Assembly: GCF_002224645.1 (NCBI RefSeq)
Contig: NZ_CP022121.1
Span: 682,001 to 746,000 of the forward strand
Length of the DNA: 64,000 nt
DNA from: Dehalobacterium formicoaceticum
Lineage (GTDB): Bacteria > Bacillota > Dehalobacteriia > Dehalobacteriales > Dehalobacteriaceae
Direction of reading: 5' to 3'
The position numbers and the translations under genes were made by a program. Below, in pieces: positions 40,490-49,588 of this stretch (its first letter is position 1; each line of letters starts with the position of its first letter). Under the pieces are notes generated by a model. The model worked only from the letters and a program-made list of their open reading frames with translations, had not been told where the DNA came from and made no database searches.

Positions 40490-40583
40490 TCTTCCCTTTG
40501 TGTGTTTTTTCAAAAAAAAAATCCCGCTGGATTTATATTTTTAGACCGGCATCGCAACTAATATTCGGTTAGGGGTGGCACAA

Positions 40584-41462
40584 TTGGAGATTTTCATTCA
40601 ACAACTTATTAATGGAATTGCTTTGGGCAGCATCTATGCTTTGATTGCCCTGGGTTATACGATGGTATATGGAATTATCAAGTTAATCAACTTTGCCCAT
40701 GGCGACATCTATATGGTGGGAGCTTTTGTGGCTTTTTTTATGATCTCCATATTTGATATGCCTTTTTCTATTGCTTTACTGGTCGCCATGGCGGCTTGTG
40801 CTTTATTGGGTATGATCATTGAACGAGTGGCATATAAACCGCTAAGAAATCAAGATCGTTTAACAGCCTTAATTACCGCCATCGGAGTTTCTTTTTTTCT
40901 GGAATATACGATGATCTATTTGGTGAAACCGGATCCCCGGGCTTTTCCGGCGAGTTTTCAACTGCATAATTTTCACATCGGGAACATCGTTATTTCCAGC
41001 AAGGATCTGATCATTTTTGCCATCAGCCTTGGTTTGATGCTGTTGTTAACTTATGTGGTAAATCGTACAAAAACAGGTAAATCAATGCGTGCCGTTTCTT
41101 ATGATAGTGAGGCAGCCCAACTGATGGGTATTGATGTGAATAAAACTATTTCTGCCACCTTTGCTTTAGGTTCTGCATTGGCTGCGGCAGCAGGGGTTCT
41201 GGTGGGTATGTATTACGGTCAGATCGAACCTCTTATGGGGATTATGCCCGGATTGAAAGCATTCATCGCTGCCGTAATCGGTGGGATTGGTATTATTCCC
41301 GGGGCAGCTTTTGGGGGATTGATTTTAGGTGTTACCGAGTCCCTGGTTAGTGGTGCCGGGTATTCCATGCTGCGGGATGCGGTTGCTTTTATCATTTTAA
41401 TCATCATCTTAATTGTTAAACCCACCGGTTTAATGGGTAAAAATGTGAAGGAGAAAGTGTAG
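40584..41462 (+). CDS. livH: branched-chain amino acid ABC transporter permease LivH
   Basis: A 292-residue permease with about eight membrane segments and the family start INGIALGSIYALIALGYTMVYGI. TTG 40584 is chosen because AGGGGTG stands 6-7 bases upstream; a GTG at 40575 overlaps this site. Pairs with LivM. The stop is followed directly by livM. Confidence 0.94.
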   Translation: MEIFIQQLINGIALGSIYALIALGYTMVYGIIKLINFAHGDIYMVGAFVAFFMISIFDMPFSIALLVAMAACALLGMIIERVAYKPLRNQDRLTALITAIGVSFFLEYTMIYLVKPDPRAFPASFQLHNFHIGNIVISSKDLIIFAISLGLMLLLTYVVNRTKTGKSMRAVSYDSEAAQLMGIDVNKTISATFALGSALAAAAGVLVGMYYGQIEPLMGIMPGLKAFIAAVIGGIGIIPGAAFGGLILGVTESLVSGAGYSMLRDAVAFIILIIILIVKPTGLMGKNVKEKV

Positions 41463-42482
41463 GTGACGGCCATGAACAATAAAAAACAAGGGAATTCTTT
41501 TTTGAAACGTAACGCCCTCTCACTTATTGTCGCGGTAATTCTAGTGGCCGTTTATCTTGGATTGCATTTCTGGATTGCAGGCTTTGAAATTGGCGGCACT
41601 AGATATAAATTAAATAATTACTATACTTTGAACTTATATCTGATGGGGATGAATATTATCCTGGCAGTAAGTCTTAATTTAGTATGCGGCATTACCGGCC
41701 AGCTGGCCTTGGGTCATGCCGGATTTATGGCAGTAGGTGCATATCTTTCGGCGATTTTAACGGTAAAATTCGGCATGCCTTTTATCGTGGCGATTTTAGC
41801 TGCAGGTTTAGCGGCTGCGATCATGGGCTTTCTGATTGGATTACCCACCCTGCGCTTAAAAGGTGACTATCTGGCGATTGCGACCTTAGGGATGGCAGAA
41901 ATCATCCGAGTGCTCCTGATAAATATTGACTATGTGGGAGGAGCCAGTGGGTTTAGTCCCATTCCTAAACTGACAAATTGGACTTGGATCTTTGTGGCTA
42001 CAGTAGGCACGGTACTTTTTGCCAAGAATTTTATTAATTCCACTTATGGCCGGGCTTGTATCTCAATTCGAGAGGACGAAATTGCAGCTGAGACTATGGG
42101 CATTAACAGTACCCGGTATAAGACTCTGGCTTTTTGCCTGGGCGCCTTTTTTGCCGGTGTAGCCGGTGCTCTTTATGCCCATAATTTTTATATTATTCAG
42201 CCCAATGTATTTAATTTCTTTAAATCCTTTGAATATTTAGTGATGGTCGTATTAGGCGGTTTGGGCAGCATAACAGGTTCTATTTTGGCAGCATCCGGAT
42301 TAACAATTGTGAATGTAGGTTTACAAAAGGTACCGGAAGTCAGAATGATTTTATACTCTATTGTTTTAATCGCTGTGATGCTTTTCCGCCCCGGAGGCAT
42401 CATGGGGAGAAAGGAATTGTCCTTCTCCAGCTTTAAATCCAAAAAGGAAAGGGGTAAAGAGCGTGGCACTTCTGGAAATTAA
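41463..42482 (+). CDS. livM: branched-chain amino acid ABC transporter permease LivM
   Basis: A 339-residue permease, with a basic N-terminus and the LivM core NLVCGITGQLALGHAGFMAVGAY and GLPTLRLKGDYLAIATLG. The C-terminus is Lys/Ser-rich. GTG start; the end overlaps livG by 20 bases. Confidence 0.94.
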   Translation: MTAMNNKKQGNSFLKRNALSLIVAVILVAVYLGLHFWIAGFEIGGTRYKLNNYYTLNLYLMGMNIILAVSLNLVCGITGQLALGHAGFMAVGAYLSAILTVKFGMPFIVAILAAGLAAAIMGFLIGLPTLRLKGDYLAIATLGMAEIIRVLLINIDYVGGASGFSPIPKLTNWTWIFVATVGTVLFAKNFINSTYGRACISIREDEIAAETMGINSTRYKTLAFCLGAFFAGVAGALYAHNFYIIQPNVFNFFKSFEYLVMVVLGGLGSITGSILAASGLTIVNVGLQKVPEVRMILYSIVLIAVMLFRPGGIMGRKELSFSSFKSKKERGKERGTSGN

Positions 42483-43239
42483 CAACGTGGGAATCGCCTT
42501 TGGCGGTTTAAGAGCAGTGACGAATTGCAATATCTCACTTGAGCAGGGGGAATTGATCGGACTGATTGGTCCAAACGGAGCGGGGAAAACAACTGTTTTT
42601 AATATGCTGACCGGTGTTTACAACCCGACGGAAGGTGAGATTATTTTTGAGGGTAAATCCATCGCGGGGTTAAGGCCATATCATATTACAAAACGAGGGA
42701 TTGCCCGCACCTTTCAAAATATTCGTCTTTTTAAAGAATTGACGGTGCTGGATAATGTAAAAATTCCTTATCATATTCACGCCCGCCATGGCATGTTCAG
42801 CACCGTATTGCGTTTGCCTGCCTATTATCGCGGGGAAGCGGAAATTACTGAAAAAGCGATAGCCTGTTTGGATGTTTTTGGTTTGGCAGATAAAAAGGAT
42901 GAAGTGGCAAAAAATCTTCCTTATGGTCAACAGAGAAGACTGGAAATTGCCCGGGCTTTGGCGGCACAACCCAGACTTTTGCTTTTAGATGAACCGGCAG
43001 CAGGTATGAATCCCCAGGAAACCCATGAGCTTATGGAACTGATTTACTGGATCCGGGATCACTTTAAATTAACCATTCTGTTAATTGAACACGATATGTC
43101 TTTGGTTATGGGCGTGTGTGAACGAATTTACGTTCTGGAATACGGGAGAATTATTGCAGAGGGCACCCCGGATGAAATCAAAAATGATCCTAAGGTCATT
43201 AAGGCATATCTCGGGGAGGAGGTCAAGCTTAATGCTTAA
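42463..43239 (+). CDS. livG: branched-chain amino acid ABC transporter ATPase LivG
   Basis: A 258-residue ATPase: Walker A GPNGAGKTT near residue 38, the LivG signature YGQQRRLEIARALA, Walker B LLLLDEPAAGMNP and the H-loop IEHDM. GTG start; overlaps both neighbours, so translation is coupled. Confidence 0.96.
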   Translation: MALLEINNVGIAFGGLRAVTNCNISLEQGELIGLIGPNGAGKTTVFNMLTGVYNPTEGEIIFEGKSIAGLRPYHITKRGIARTFQNIRLFKELTVLDNVKIPYHIHARHGMFSTVLRLPAYYRGEAEITEKAIACLDVFGLADKKDEVAKNLPYGQQRRLEIARALAAQPRLLLLDEPAAGMNPQETHELMELIYWIRDHFKLTILLIEHDMSLVMGVCERIYVLEYGRIIAEGTPDEIKNDPKVIKAYLGEEVKLNA

Positions 43240-43939
43240 GATTAATCAAATCAATGTCTATTACGGAGCATCTATCCATGCATTAAAAGAAATCTCCCTC
43301 GAGGTGAAGCAAGGAGAAATTGTGACCATGATCGGAGCTAACGGTGCCGGTAAAACCAGCATCCTGAAAAGTATTTCCGGTCTTCTGGTACCAAAATCCG
43401 GTACCATCACCTTTGAGAGCCAAAACATTACAGGTATTCCTGCCAAGGATATTGTTAAAAAAGGTATTTGTCATGTTCCGGAGGGAAGGAGAATTTTTGC
43501 CAATATGACTGTTTTAGAGAATCTGGAATTAGGCGCTTTTTTAGATTCTGACAAAGCAGCGGTAAAGCAAAGGATGAAAACTGTTTTTGAACGTTTTCCC
43601 CGATTGTTTGAAAGAAAAAATCAATCCTCAGGCACCCTCTCCGGGGGTGAACAGCAGATGCTGGCCATGGGGCGTGCCTTAATGGGTAAGCCCCGGCTTT
43701 TGCTTTTGGACGAACCCTCCATGGGTCTTGCCCCCATTCTGGTACAAGAGATTTTTAGCATCATTAAAGAAATCAACGACCAGGGTACCACTGTTCTGGT
43801 TGTAGAACAAAATGCCCATCAAGCTCTATCCATTGCCCATCGGGCTTACGTCTTGGAAACGGGGAGAATTGTTTTAAGCGGCACAGCAGATGAGGTCGCT
43901 TCTTCCGAGGATGTGAAAAAAGCCTATTTAGGCGGGTAA
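43232..43939 (+). CDS. livF: branched-chain amino acid ABC transporter ATPase LivF
   Basis: A 235-residue ATPase: Walker A GANGAGKTS near residue 36, signature LSGGEQQMLAMGRALM, Walker B LLLLDEPSMGLAP and the H-loop region VVEQN. The ATG at 43232 has GAGGAGG upstream and overlaps the livG stop. It ends the operon before a terminator. Confidence 0.96.
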   Translation: MLKINQINVYYGASIHALKEISLEVKQGEIVTMIGANGAGKTSILKSISGLLVPKSGTITFESQNITGIPAKDIVKKGICHVPEGRRIFANMTVLENLELGAFLDSDKAAVKQRMKTVFERFPRLFERKNQSSGTLSGGEQQMLAMGRALMGKPRLLLLDEPSMGLAPILVQEIFSIIKEINDQGTTVLVVEQNAHQALSIAHRAYVLETGRIVLSGTADEVASSEDVKKAYLGG

Positions 43940-43964
43940 CAACATCTAAAATCATTTTTTACGG

Positions 43965-43991
43965 GAAAGCCGCAGGGGCTTTCTTTTTTTA
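43965..43991 (+). terminator. intrinsic terminator of the liv operon
   Basis: GAAAGCC pairs with GGCTTTC, followed by TTTTTTT. Confidence 0.9.
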
Positions 43992-44080
43992 CCATTCTTG
44001 AGATAAAGGAATTAGGGGGAGTTTGTAGAAATAAGATGAAATAAGATAGAAGTGAAAAATAAAAACCTAGGAGAGAAAAA

Positions 44081-45430
44081 ATGAAGCGAAAATTCCTGAT
44101 GTTATTATTAATGCTTTTTTCCTTAGCCATTCCCGGTTCTGTGTCGGCAGCCGGGTCGATCGGCCTCTATGTAAACGGGCAGCAAATTACCCCGGATGTA
44201 CCCCCCAGGATTGTTCAGGGGAGAGTTATTTTACCTGCTCGGGCGATTCTGGAACCTTTGGGAGCAGAACTGTTTTGGGATAGCAAAAGCCGTACTGTGA
44301 CAGTGTTTCAGGGTGTTAATAAGATTACCTTAATCATAAATCAAAAGACGGCTACAGTAAACGGAATAAAATATACCTTGGATGCGCCGGCCACTATCAT
44401 CAACGGAAGAACCTTTCTACCGGTAAGATTTATTGCCGAAGCCTTTGATTCTTATGTGGAGTGGGATAGCACCAATCGACTTGTGAAGGTCTTACATAAT
44501 GATAGTTCGGGCCGGGGCACAAGTGTTGTCACCGGTTATTATTATGATTATCGCTCTTTAACGGATCTGGAGAACTATGGGGACAAAATCACTGATACCA
44601 TTCATTTTTCTTATGAACTTAATAGCGAAAACCGGGTGCAGGAGAAAGTATTCTTTGAACAGGGTCTGCGCCATGCCCGGCAAAATGGTATGGGAGCGGA
44701 AATGCTGGTTGCTGCCTTCGATAAACCTTTATTAAAAAACCTGATGGAAGATGAAAGCAGCCAAAAACTCGTAATCGAGGATATCAATGGGATCCTGGAG
44801 TCACGGGGCTTTGACGGAGTTAATATGGATCTGGAGGGTATTGATCCCAGTCAAAGAGATAATTATGTGAACTTTATCAGTATGTTAAAAGAGGGGTTAG
44901 GATCCCGTTATACCCTTTCCTTATCCTTGCCCGCCCGCACCTCTGACCGGGAATGGTGGTATGACGGTTATGATTATCAGTCTCTGGCCAAAATTGCGGA
45001 TCGAATTATGATCATGGCCTATGATCAACATCATAATGGAGGGGAACCGGGACCAGTGGCCGGTAACGATTGGGTAGAACGAGTGATCAATTATCTTCTG
45101 CCTCAGATTCCTAAAGAAAAATTTCAGTTGGGTCTAGGTATTTATGGGCGGGATTGGCCGGAAACAGGAGTCGGGAAAGCAATATTTACCCAGGATGCCC
45201 GTAATCTGGCTGCAGCGAAGGGGGTTGCCATTCAAAAGGATCAGGCTTCCGGTGTTTCCTGGTTTTCCTATACAGATGACAGCGGTATCAAGCATCAGGT
45301 CTGGTTTGAAGACCGGGAAAGTGCTCAATCCAAATTAGAGCTGGCAAAAAAATATCAATTATCCGGCGTAGCTTTATGGCGTTTAGGGGTTATTCCTCCT
45401 GATATTTGGGAAATATTTAATAAAGGGTAA
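44081..45430 (+). CDS. secreted GH18-family hydrolase with copper-amine-oxidase-N-like stalk domain
   Basis: A 449-residue secreted protein: signal peptide of about 23 residues ending VSAAG, a stalk domain of the copper amine oxidase N-terminal family (about 28-140, with RVILPARAILEPLGAELFWD and RTFLPVRFIAEAF), then a GH18 domain. The active-site motif D245-G-V-N-M-D250-L-E252 is complete. Such proteins resemble the SleL/YaaH spore-cortex and peptidoglycan hydrolases, but this one has no LysM repeats. It probably cuts cell-wall or chitin-like glycans. Confidence 0.9.
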   Translation: MKRKFLMLLLMLFSLAIPGSVSAAGSIGLYVNGQQITPDVPPRIVQGRVILPARAILEPLGAELFWDSKSRTVTVFQGVNKITLIINQKTATVNGIKYTLDAPATIINGRTFLPVRFIAEAFDSYVEWDSTNRLVKVLHNDSSGRGTSVVTGYYYDYRSLTDLENYGDKITDTIHFSYELNSENRVQEKVFFEQGLRHARQNGMGAEMLVAAFDKPLLKNLMEDESSQKLVIEDINGILESRGFDGVNMDLEGIDPSQRDNYVNFISMLKEGLGSRYTLSLSLPARTSDREWWYDGYDYQSLAKIADRIMIMAYDQHHNGGEPGPVAGNDWVERVINYLLPQIPKEKFQLGLGIYGRDWPETGVGKAIFTQDARNLAAAKGVAIQKDQASGVSWFSYTDDSGIKHQVWFEDRESAQSKLELAKKYQLSGVALWRLGVIPPDIWEIFNKG

Positions 45431-45499
45431 TATAGTGAAAAAATATTTCAAATACTACTTAAATAAATAATGTTTATGTGGTACAATGTTTATTGCTAA

Positions 45500-45596
45500 G
45501 GGAGCGGATCTGGCCTGGTGGCCGGTCTGGACTTCAAATCCAGTGAGACGTAGTGATCCTGCGTCTGGTGTGTTCGATTCGCACACGTTCCCGCCA
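45500..45596 (+). tRNA. selC: tRNA-Sec (anticodon TCA)
   Basis: Long tRNA with acceptor GGGAGCG/CGTTCCC, a long D-stem with GGCC pairing, anticodon stem CTGGA with loop CTTCAAA, a long variable arm (GAGACG...CGTCTG), T-arm GTGTGTTCGATTCGCACAC, discriminator G and encoded CCA. It decodes UGA as selenocysteine together with SelA and SelB. Neighbours are unrelated. Confidence 0.96.
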
Positions 45597-45610
45597 AAAG
45601 TTAAAATTTT

Positions 45611-45648
45611 AAGGGTTATGCAGTTTTGAACTGGCATAACCCTTTTTC
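45611..45648 (+). terminator. intrinsic terminator of tRNA-Sec
   Basis: AAGGGTTATGC pairs with GCATAACCCTT around a 12-base loop, followed by TTTC. Confidence 0.85.
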
Positions 45649-45656
45649 TATAAGAA

Positions 45657-45693
45657 TCAAAAGCACCCTCAATTTTAACATAAGGGTGCTTCC
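45657..45693 (-). terminator. intrinsic terminator of the minus-strand lipoprotein gene
   Basis: AAGCACCCT pairs with AGGGTGCTT, read on the minus strand and followed by a T-run. Confidence 0.75.
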
Positions 45694-45722
45694 TTGTTAT
45701 TTTTAGTTTAGGATACTTGATT

Positions 45723-47207
45723 TTATTCGGCATATTTAATCAAGGTGATGGTAGCGAAATCGGCATCCCAGCTAATCTCCCAGCCGACTTTTTCAAATTC
45801 TTTCACGGGAACAAAGAGCAGTCCCTCTTGAATCGCCCCTTTAAAGTAAATAGGCTGACCATCCATTTTCACATAGGCTTGATGTTTATCAGGATCCCAG
45901 CCCGCTTCTTCGTTTAAAATGTCTGCCATCTGACGGAAAGGCACGCTGGTCTGACCTTCTTCGAGTACCGCTTCCAAATCACCAAATTTGGATTCCAAAC
46001 CATGGCTCATGGAATAAAAGCCGTAATCCGGTTCAACATAAATATATACAATCCATGGTATTTTTGCCTGAAAATCAGTCAGAGAAATCAATCCTTCTTG
46101 GGGAACTGTTACTTCAAAATTATTGGTTTTCTTGGTGCGATCCTTTACCTGCCAGACAAGATCCAAGGGTTGCGTGGCTTCCGGTTCTCCTTTTACTTGA
46201 AGTAATAGTTCAAGTTGAGAATCATAGGTGGAGGAATCCGCTTTTTGTAAGGAGAGAGAAAGTTTTGTTTCACCTAAGCTGCCAATGATCTCATTTTCGA
46301 TCATAGCACGGTTTTCTGCCCATTCGTTAAGGAATTCCGAGCCGCCCATTTTGATTTCATTAATGAATTCGGTGATACCTTGCAGATAAGCCTCTTTTTG
46401 GTCAGGATCTAACTCCAGAAGGAGCATTTCTTCATCTGTTAAATCCTCTACTGCAGAAATCAGATACGCTTCCAGTTGATCAGCATGGTCCAGGGAATAA
46501 AGAACAAAAGGTTCAATGAGTTCCATCACTTCTTGGGGCGTAAGATTAATGGAGAATCCATTCCTTTCTTTTTTCACAATCCCTGTTTCATACTGCTGAT
46601 AAACTTCATTCATTAATCCATCAATTAAGGAATAATACAGTGTGTTTTGTGTTTTAATCTGTTCTGTATTCCACAAGTTTGCTGAGTTCAAGGTTATTGG
46701 CCCTTCTTCTGAAGCTAACAAATCCGCCATTTCCTCCCGGGAGATGGTAAGATAAGCCTTACCATCGAGGGCATCAATGTAGGGGGTGAACTCAGAATCA
46801 ATACTTAATATTTCAGCTATTTTGTCTACTCTAATATAGAGATCATCCTCCTTGCCGATGATGGAGAATAGTTCCCGGGGCTCCGCTTTTTCATAGAGTT
46901 TCAGGTAAATGGAGGCGGAGATCAATTGTCGATCCAGATCCGCCTTAATATTGTATGTAAGCTTGATATCCTGCAATACTTTTAAGATGATATCCTGGAA
47001 TAGGGGGGATTTTCCTGTGATTTCTGTAATTTCCCCAGGTAGCTGGTTGACGGTCAAGGTGATTTCCCCATCGCTAACGTAAGAATTCAGGGAACTGGAT
47101 TCTTTTTGTAAAGCATAAAAATCTTTTTCAACCTGGCTGCATCCGGAGAGCATGATCATGCCCCACAGTAAAATAAAAAGTACTAAGATGTGGTTACGTA
47201 GTTTCAT
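45723..47207 (-). CDS. lipoprotein with C-terminal stalk domain, function unknown
   Basis: A 494-residue predicted lipoprotein: hydrophobic signal with lipobox LSGCS (Cys near residue 23), a long acidic middle part without recognised motifs, and a C-terminal copper amine oxidase N-like segment (about 430-490, with VPFRQMADILNEEAGWDPD and LFVPVKEFEKVGWEISWD). The stalk domain relates it to the GH18 protein across the tRNA-Sec gene. Enzymatic activity is not apparent; probably a cell-envelope protein. Confidence 0.75.
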   Translation of the reverse strand: MKLRNHILVLFILLWGMIMLSGCSQVEKDFYALQKESSSLNSYVSDGEITLTVNQLPGEITEITGKSPLFQDIILKVLQDIKLTYNIKADLDRQLISASIYLKLYEKAEPRELFSIIGKEDDLYIRVDKIAEILSIDSEFTPYIDALDGKAYLTISREEMADLLASEEGPITLNSANLWNTEQIKTQNTLYYSLIDGLMNEVYQQYETGIVKKERNGFSINLTPQEVMELIEPFVLYSLDHADQLEAYLISAVEDLTDEEMLLLELDPDQKEAYLQGITEFINEIKMGGSEFLNEWAENRAMIENEIIGSLGETKLSLSLQKADSSTYDSQLELLLQVKGEPEATQPLDLVWQVKDRTKKTNNFEVTVPQEGLISLTDFQAKIPWIVYIYVEPDYGFYSMSHGLESKFGDLEAVLEEGQTSVPFRQMADILNEEAGWDPDKHQAYVKMDGQPIYFKGAIQEGLLFVPVKEFEKVGWEISWDADFATITLIKYAE

Positions 47208-47469
47208 AAAATTGCTCCTATCTTTATTATTTTAGTATTTTGATAGTTATTCTATAATTTACAAATGATTCCTGCCTAGAATTGTGAATTTTTTAAAGGA
47301 ATAATGAAAGATAGGGAATGGATCCCAGCATTGTTAAAAAGATGATCAGATCGTGACAGGAAAAGACCGACATAAGTAGAATACTATTTAGGAGCTTAGA
47401 TGGGTTATGGCTACAGAACCAAGTATTTAGTATAATATAGAAAGATCATACTTAATGAGGTGAAATCTG

Positions 47470-48195
47470 TTGTATAAATTGGTTTTGTTTGATTTGGACG
47501 GGACTTTACTACCTTTGGATATTGAAGTTTTTGTCAAGAATTATTTTGTCTCGATCACCGATTTTTTTCAAGATGTGGTAGATCCCCAGGTGTTTTTGCA
47601 TAACTTAAAGCAATCCACCAGGGCGATGGCCAGAAACCAGGGGGATACGGTGAATGAAGAAGTTTTTATGAAAAACTTCCTGCCGGCTGTTGGACGGGAA
47701 CGGGATTTCATGTATCCTCGTTTTCAGCTCTATTATGAAAAAGAGTTTCCTAAATTGAAGGAATATGCAGGTTTTTCGCCCTGGGCGCAAGAATCAGTAA
47801 CCGAGGTGCTAAACAAAGGATATCCTATTGTACTGGCTACCAATCCCCTCTTTCCCCGCATGGCAACCGTAGAAAGAATGTCCTGGGCGAGAATATCTCA
47901 ATATCCCTGGTCCATGATTACCACCTATGAGAATAGCCGCCGCTGCAAACCCAACGTTCAATATTACCAGGATATATGCCGCCGGATGGGTGTTCAGGCC
48001 AAGGATTGCCTGATGATTGGCAATGATGTACAAGAGGATATTGTAGCCGGTACCCTGGGCATGGATACTTTTTTAGTTACGGATCATCTCATTGACCGAG
48101 GAAATCCGGTCTATCATCCTGGGCATCAGGGGACCTTGTCGGAGTTGGCGCACTTTATGAAAGAAATGCCTCAATATTCACCTCAGGGTTGTTAG
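47470..48195 (+). CDS. HAD-superfamily hydrolase
   Basis: A 241-residue HAD protein: motif I DLDGTLLPLD near residue 8, motif II ATN near 120, motif III Lys in RRCKPNVQYY and motif IV GNDVQED near 195. TTG start with GAGGTGAAA upstream. The substrate is unknown. A TATAAT lies about 35 bases upstream without a good -35. Confidence 0.85.
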   Translation: MYKLVLFDLDGTLLPLDIEVFVKNYFVSITDFFQDVVDPQVFLHNLKQSTRAMARNQGDTVNEEVFMKNFLPAVGRERDFMYPRFQLYYEKEFPKLKEYAGFSPWAQESVTEVLNKGYPIVLATNPLFPRMATVERMSWARISQYPWSMITTYENSRRCKPNVQYYQDICRRMGVQAKDCLMIGNDVQEDIVAGTLGMDTFLVTDHLIDRGNPVYHPGHQGTLSELAHFMKEMPQYSPQGC

Positions 48196-48239
48196 AATCA
48201 TAAAATAGTGTAGGATCCGGCTTGCCGAGAGTGATGAGC

Positions 48240-48374
48240 ATGAGTATAGAAAAAGAGCTATGCAAATGTTTAAGGATGGCCAATTTAACAGATGATGAAC
48301 GAAGGCGATTGTTGGTTTTTCTCACGGAGTGTGTGGCTGCGATTTTAAAGGTGGATGCTAAAATCAGTACTTAA
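48240..48374 (+). CDS. small hypothetical protein, paralogue of the next ORF
   Basis: A 44-residue ORF (ATG 48240, start MSIEKELCKCLRMANLTDDE). Its C-terminal 29 residues match the next small protein: both share L(S/T)D..R.RLL.........LKVD.KI. The ribosome-binding site is weak (GAGAGTGATGAGC). No known family was recognised. It lies 45 bases after the HAD gene and 22 bases before the next ORF, so they may be co-transcribed. Confidence 0.5.
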   Translation: MSIEKELCKCLRMANLTDDERRRLLVFLTECVAAILKVDAKIST

Positions 48375-48396
48375 TAACGGCGAGGAGGCGAATGCG

Positions 48397-48576
48397 GTGA
48401 GTGACTCTTCAGATTTTGCTAAACTTTTAGAGGGTTGCGATGATTTGGAGCCCCTGTTGGCATTGTTGGGGAAAACATCTGGGACACTATCTGATGCTGA
48501 TCGCATTCGCCTGCTGCGGGTCATTATGGCATTCTTGGGTGTTTGTTTAAAGGTAGATCTAAAAATAACCGTTTAG
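48397..48576 (+). CDS. small hypothetical protein, paralogue of the previous ORF
   Basis: A 59-residue, acidic ORF. GTG 48397 has AGGAGG 8 bases upstream. Residues ~31-59 (LSDADRIRLLRVIMAFLGV then CLKVDLKITV) mirror the preceding ORF. It is probably a small helical protein; no function is proposed. Its stop lies in the left arm of a terminator. Confidence 0.6.
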   Translation: MSDSSDFAKLLEGCDDLEPLLALLGKTSGTLSDADRIRLLRVIMAFLGVCLKVDLKITV

Positions 48577-48590
48577 ATCTGCCTTTTATT
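48552..48590 (+). terminator. intrinsic terminator after the small ORFs
   Basis: GGTAGATCTAAA pairs with TTTAGATCTGCC (one G-U), followed by TTTTATT. Confidence 0.85.
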
Positions 48591-48591
48591 G

Positions 48592-48620
48592 TTGAAGGGA
48601 GCTATGGGAAGGTTTATAAT
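48592..48620 (+). promoter_or_regulatory. probable sigma-A promoter of murI
   Basis: TTGAAG (48592-48597), a 17-base spacer and TATAAT (48615-48620), 35 bases before the murI start. Confidence 0.7.
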
Positions 48621-48654
48621 TTAACAGATTAAGATCTGTTAGGTGGTGCTTTTA

Positions 48655-49428
48655 ATGTCTGATAATAATCTTCCCATTGGTTTTTTTGATTCCGGGGTGG
48701 GCGGCGTCAGTGTCCTGGCGGAGGCGGCACGGCTGCTTCCCTGTGAATCTATGATCTATTTAGGTGATTCTCTTCATAACCCTTATGGCACCAAAGAGGT
48801 GGCAGAGATTAAGGAGCTTTCCTTTCAGGCTGCTGAATTTTTAATAAAATTGGGCATTAAAGCACTGGTGGTCGCCTGTAATACGGCAACCAGCGCTGCC
48901 ATTAATGACCTAAGATGTAATTTGGATATTCCGGTGATTGGCATGGAACCGGCATTGAAGCCGGGGGTGGAAAGATGTGGTCAGGGAGATATCGTAGTGA
49001 TGGCGACACCCGTTACTTTGCGGGAAAAAAAGTTTCAATGTCTGCTGGAAAATTATCGTGGGGATCATCATATAATCTCTTTGCCTTGCCCGGGTTTGGC
49101 CGAACTGATCGAAGGGGGAACATACAGAGGACAAGCAGTCCAAAATTATCTGGAAAACATTTTTGCTTCCATTGACATGGGCAAGGTTTCTGTCATCGTG
49201 TTAGGCTGTACCCATTATGTTTTTATCAAGAAACAGATAGCAGAATTGTTTCCCTAGGTGGTAATCATTGATGGCAATATAGGTACGGTGAAAAATTTGC
49301 AAAGAATTTTAACCAAAAAAAACCTTCTCGCCGATCAAAATGAAAAAAAGCGAACGATTCAGTATTACGCTACCGCTGATTCGGAAAGATTTGTGCCTCT
49401 CTGTGAGGAATTGTTTCATTATTATTAA
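48655..49428 (+). pseudogene. murI: glutamate racemase MurI interrupted by an in-frame TAG
   Basis: Racemase that makes D-glutamate for peptidoglycan. ATG 48655 has AGGTGG upstream. The sequence has the family start GFFDSGVGGVSVL, the first catalytic Cys in ACNTATS and the second in GCTHY, and runs to ...IAELFP followed by TAG at 49255-49257. The same frame then continues VVIIDGNIGTVKNL to TAA at 49426; with readthrough the protein is 257 residues, the usual length. Only the last ~57 residues would be lost. This can be a true nonsense mutation, a sequencing error or recoding; the truncated protein might keep both Cys but lacks the C-terminal helices. Confidence 0.85.
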
Positions 49429-49588
49429 GCATGAACAAACACTTAGCACTTATTCTGATTAGCAGATTGGGACGAGGGATCCAATCTTCCTTCACATATT
49501 TTAAGGGATTTTATCGCACACTAGTGGGAGACTGGAGACTAGGTTTTCGTCATCTGACAAAGGAGGTGCGGGGCCAATATGGCCGAAT

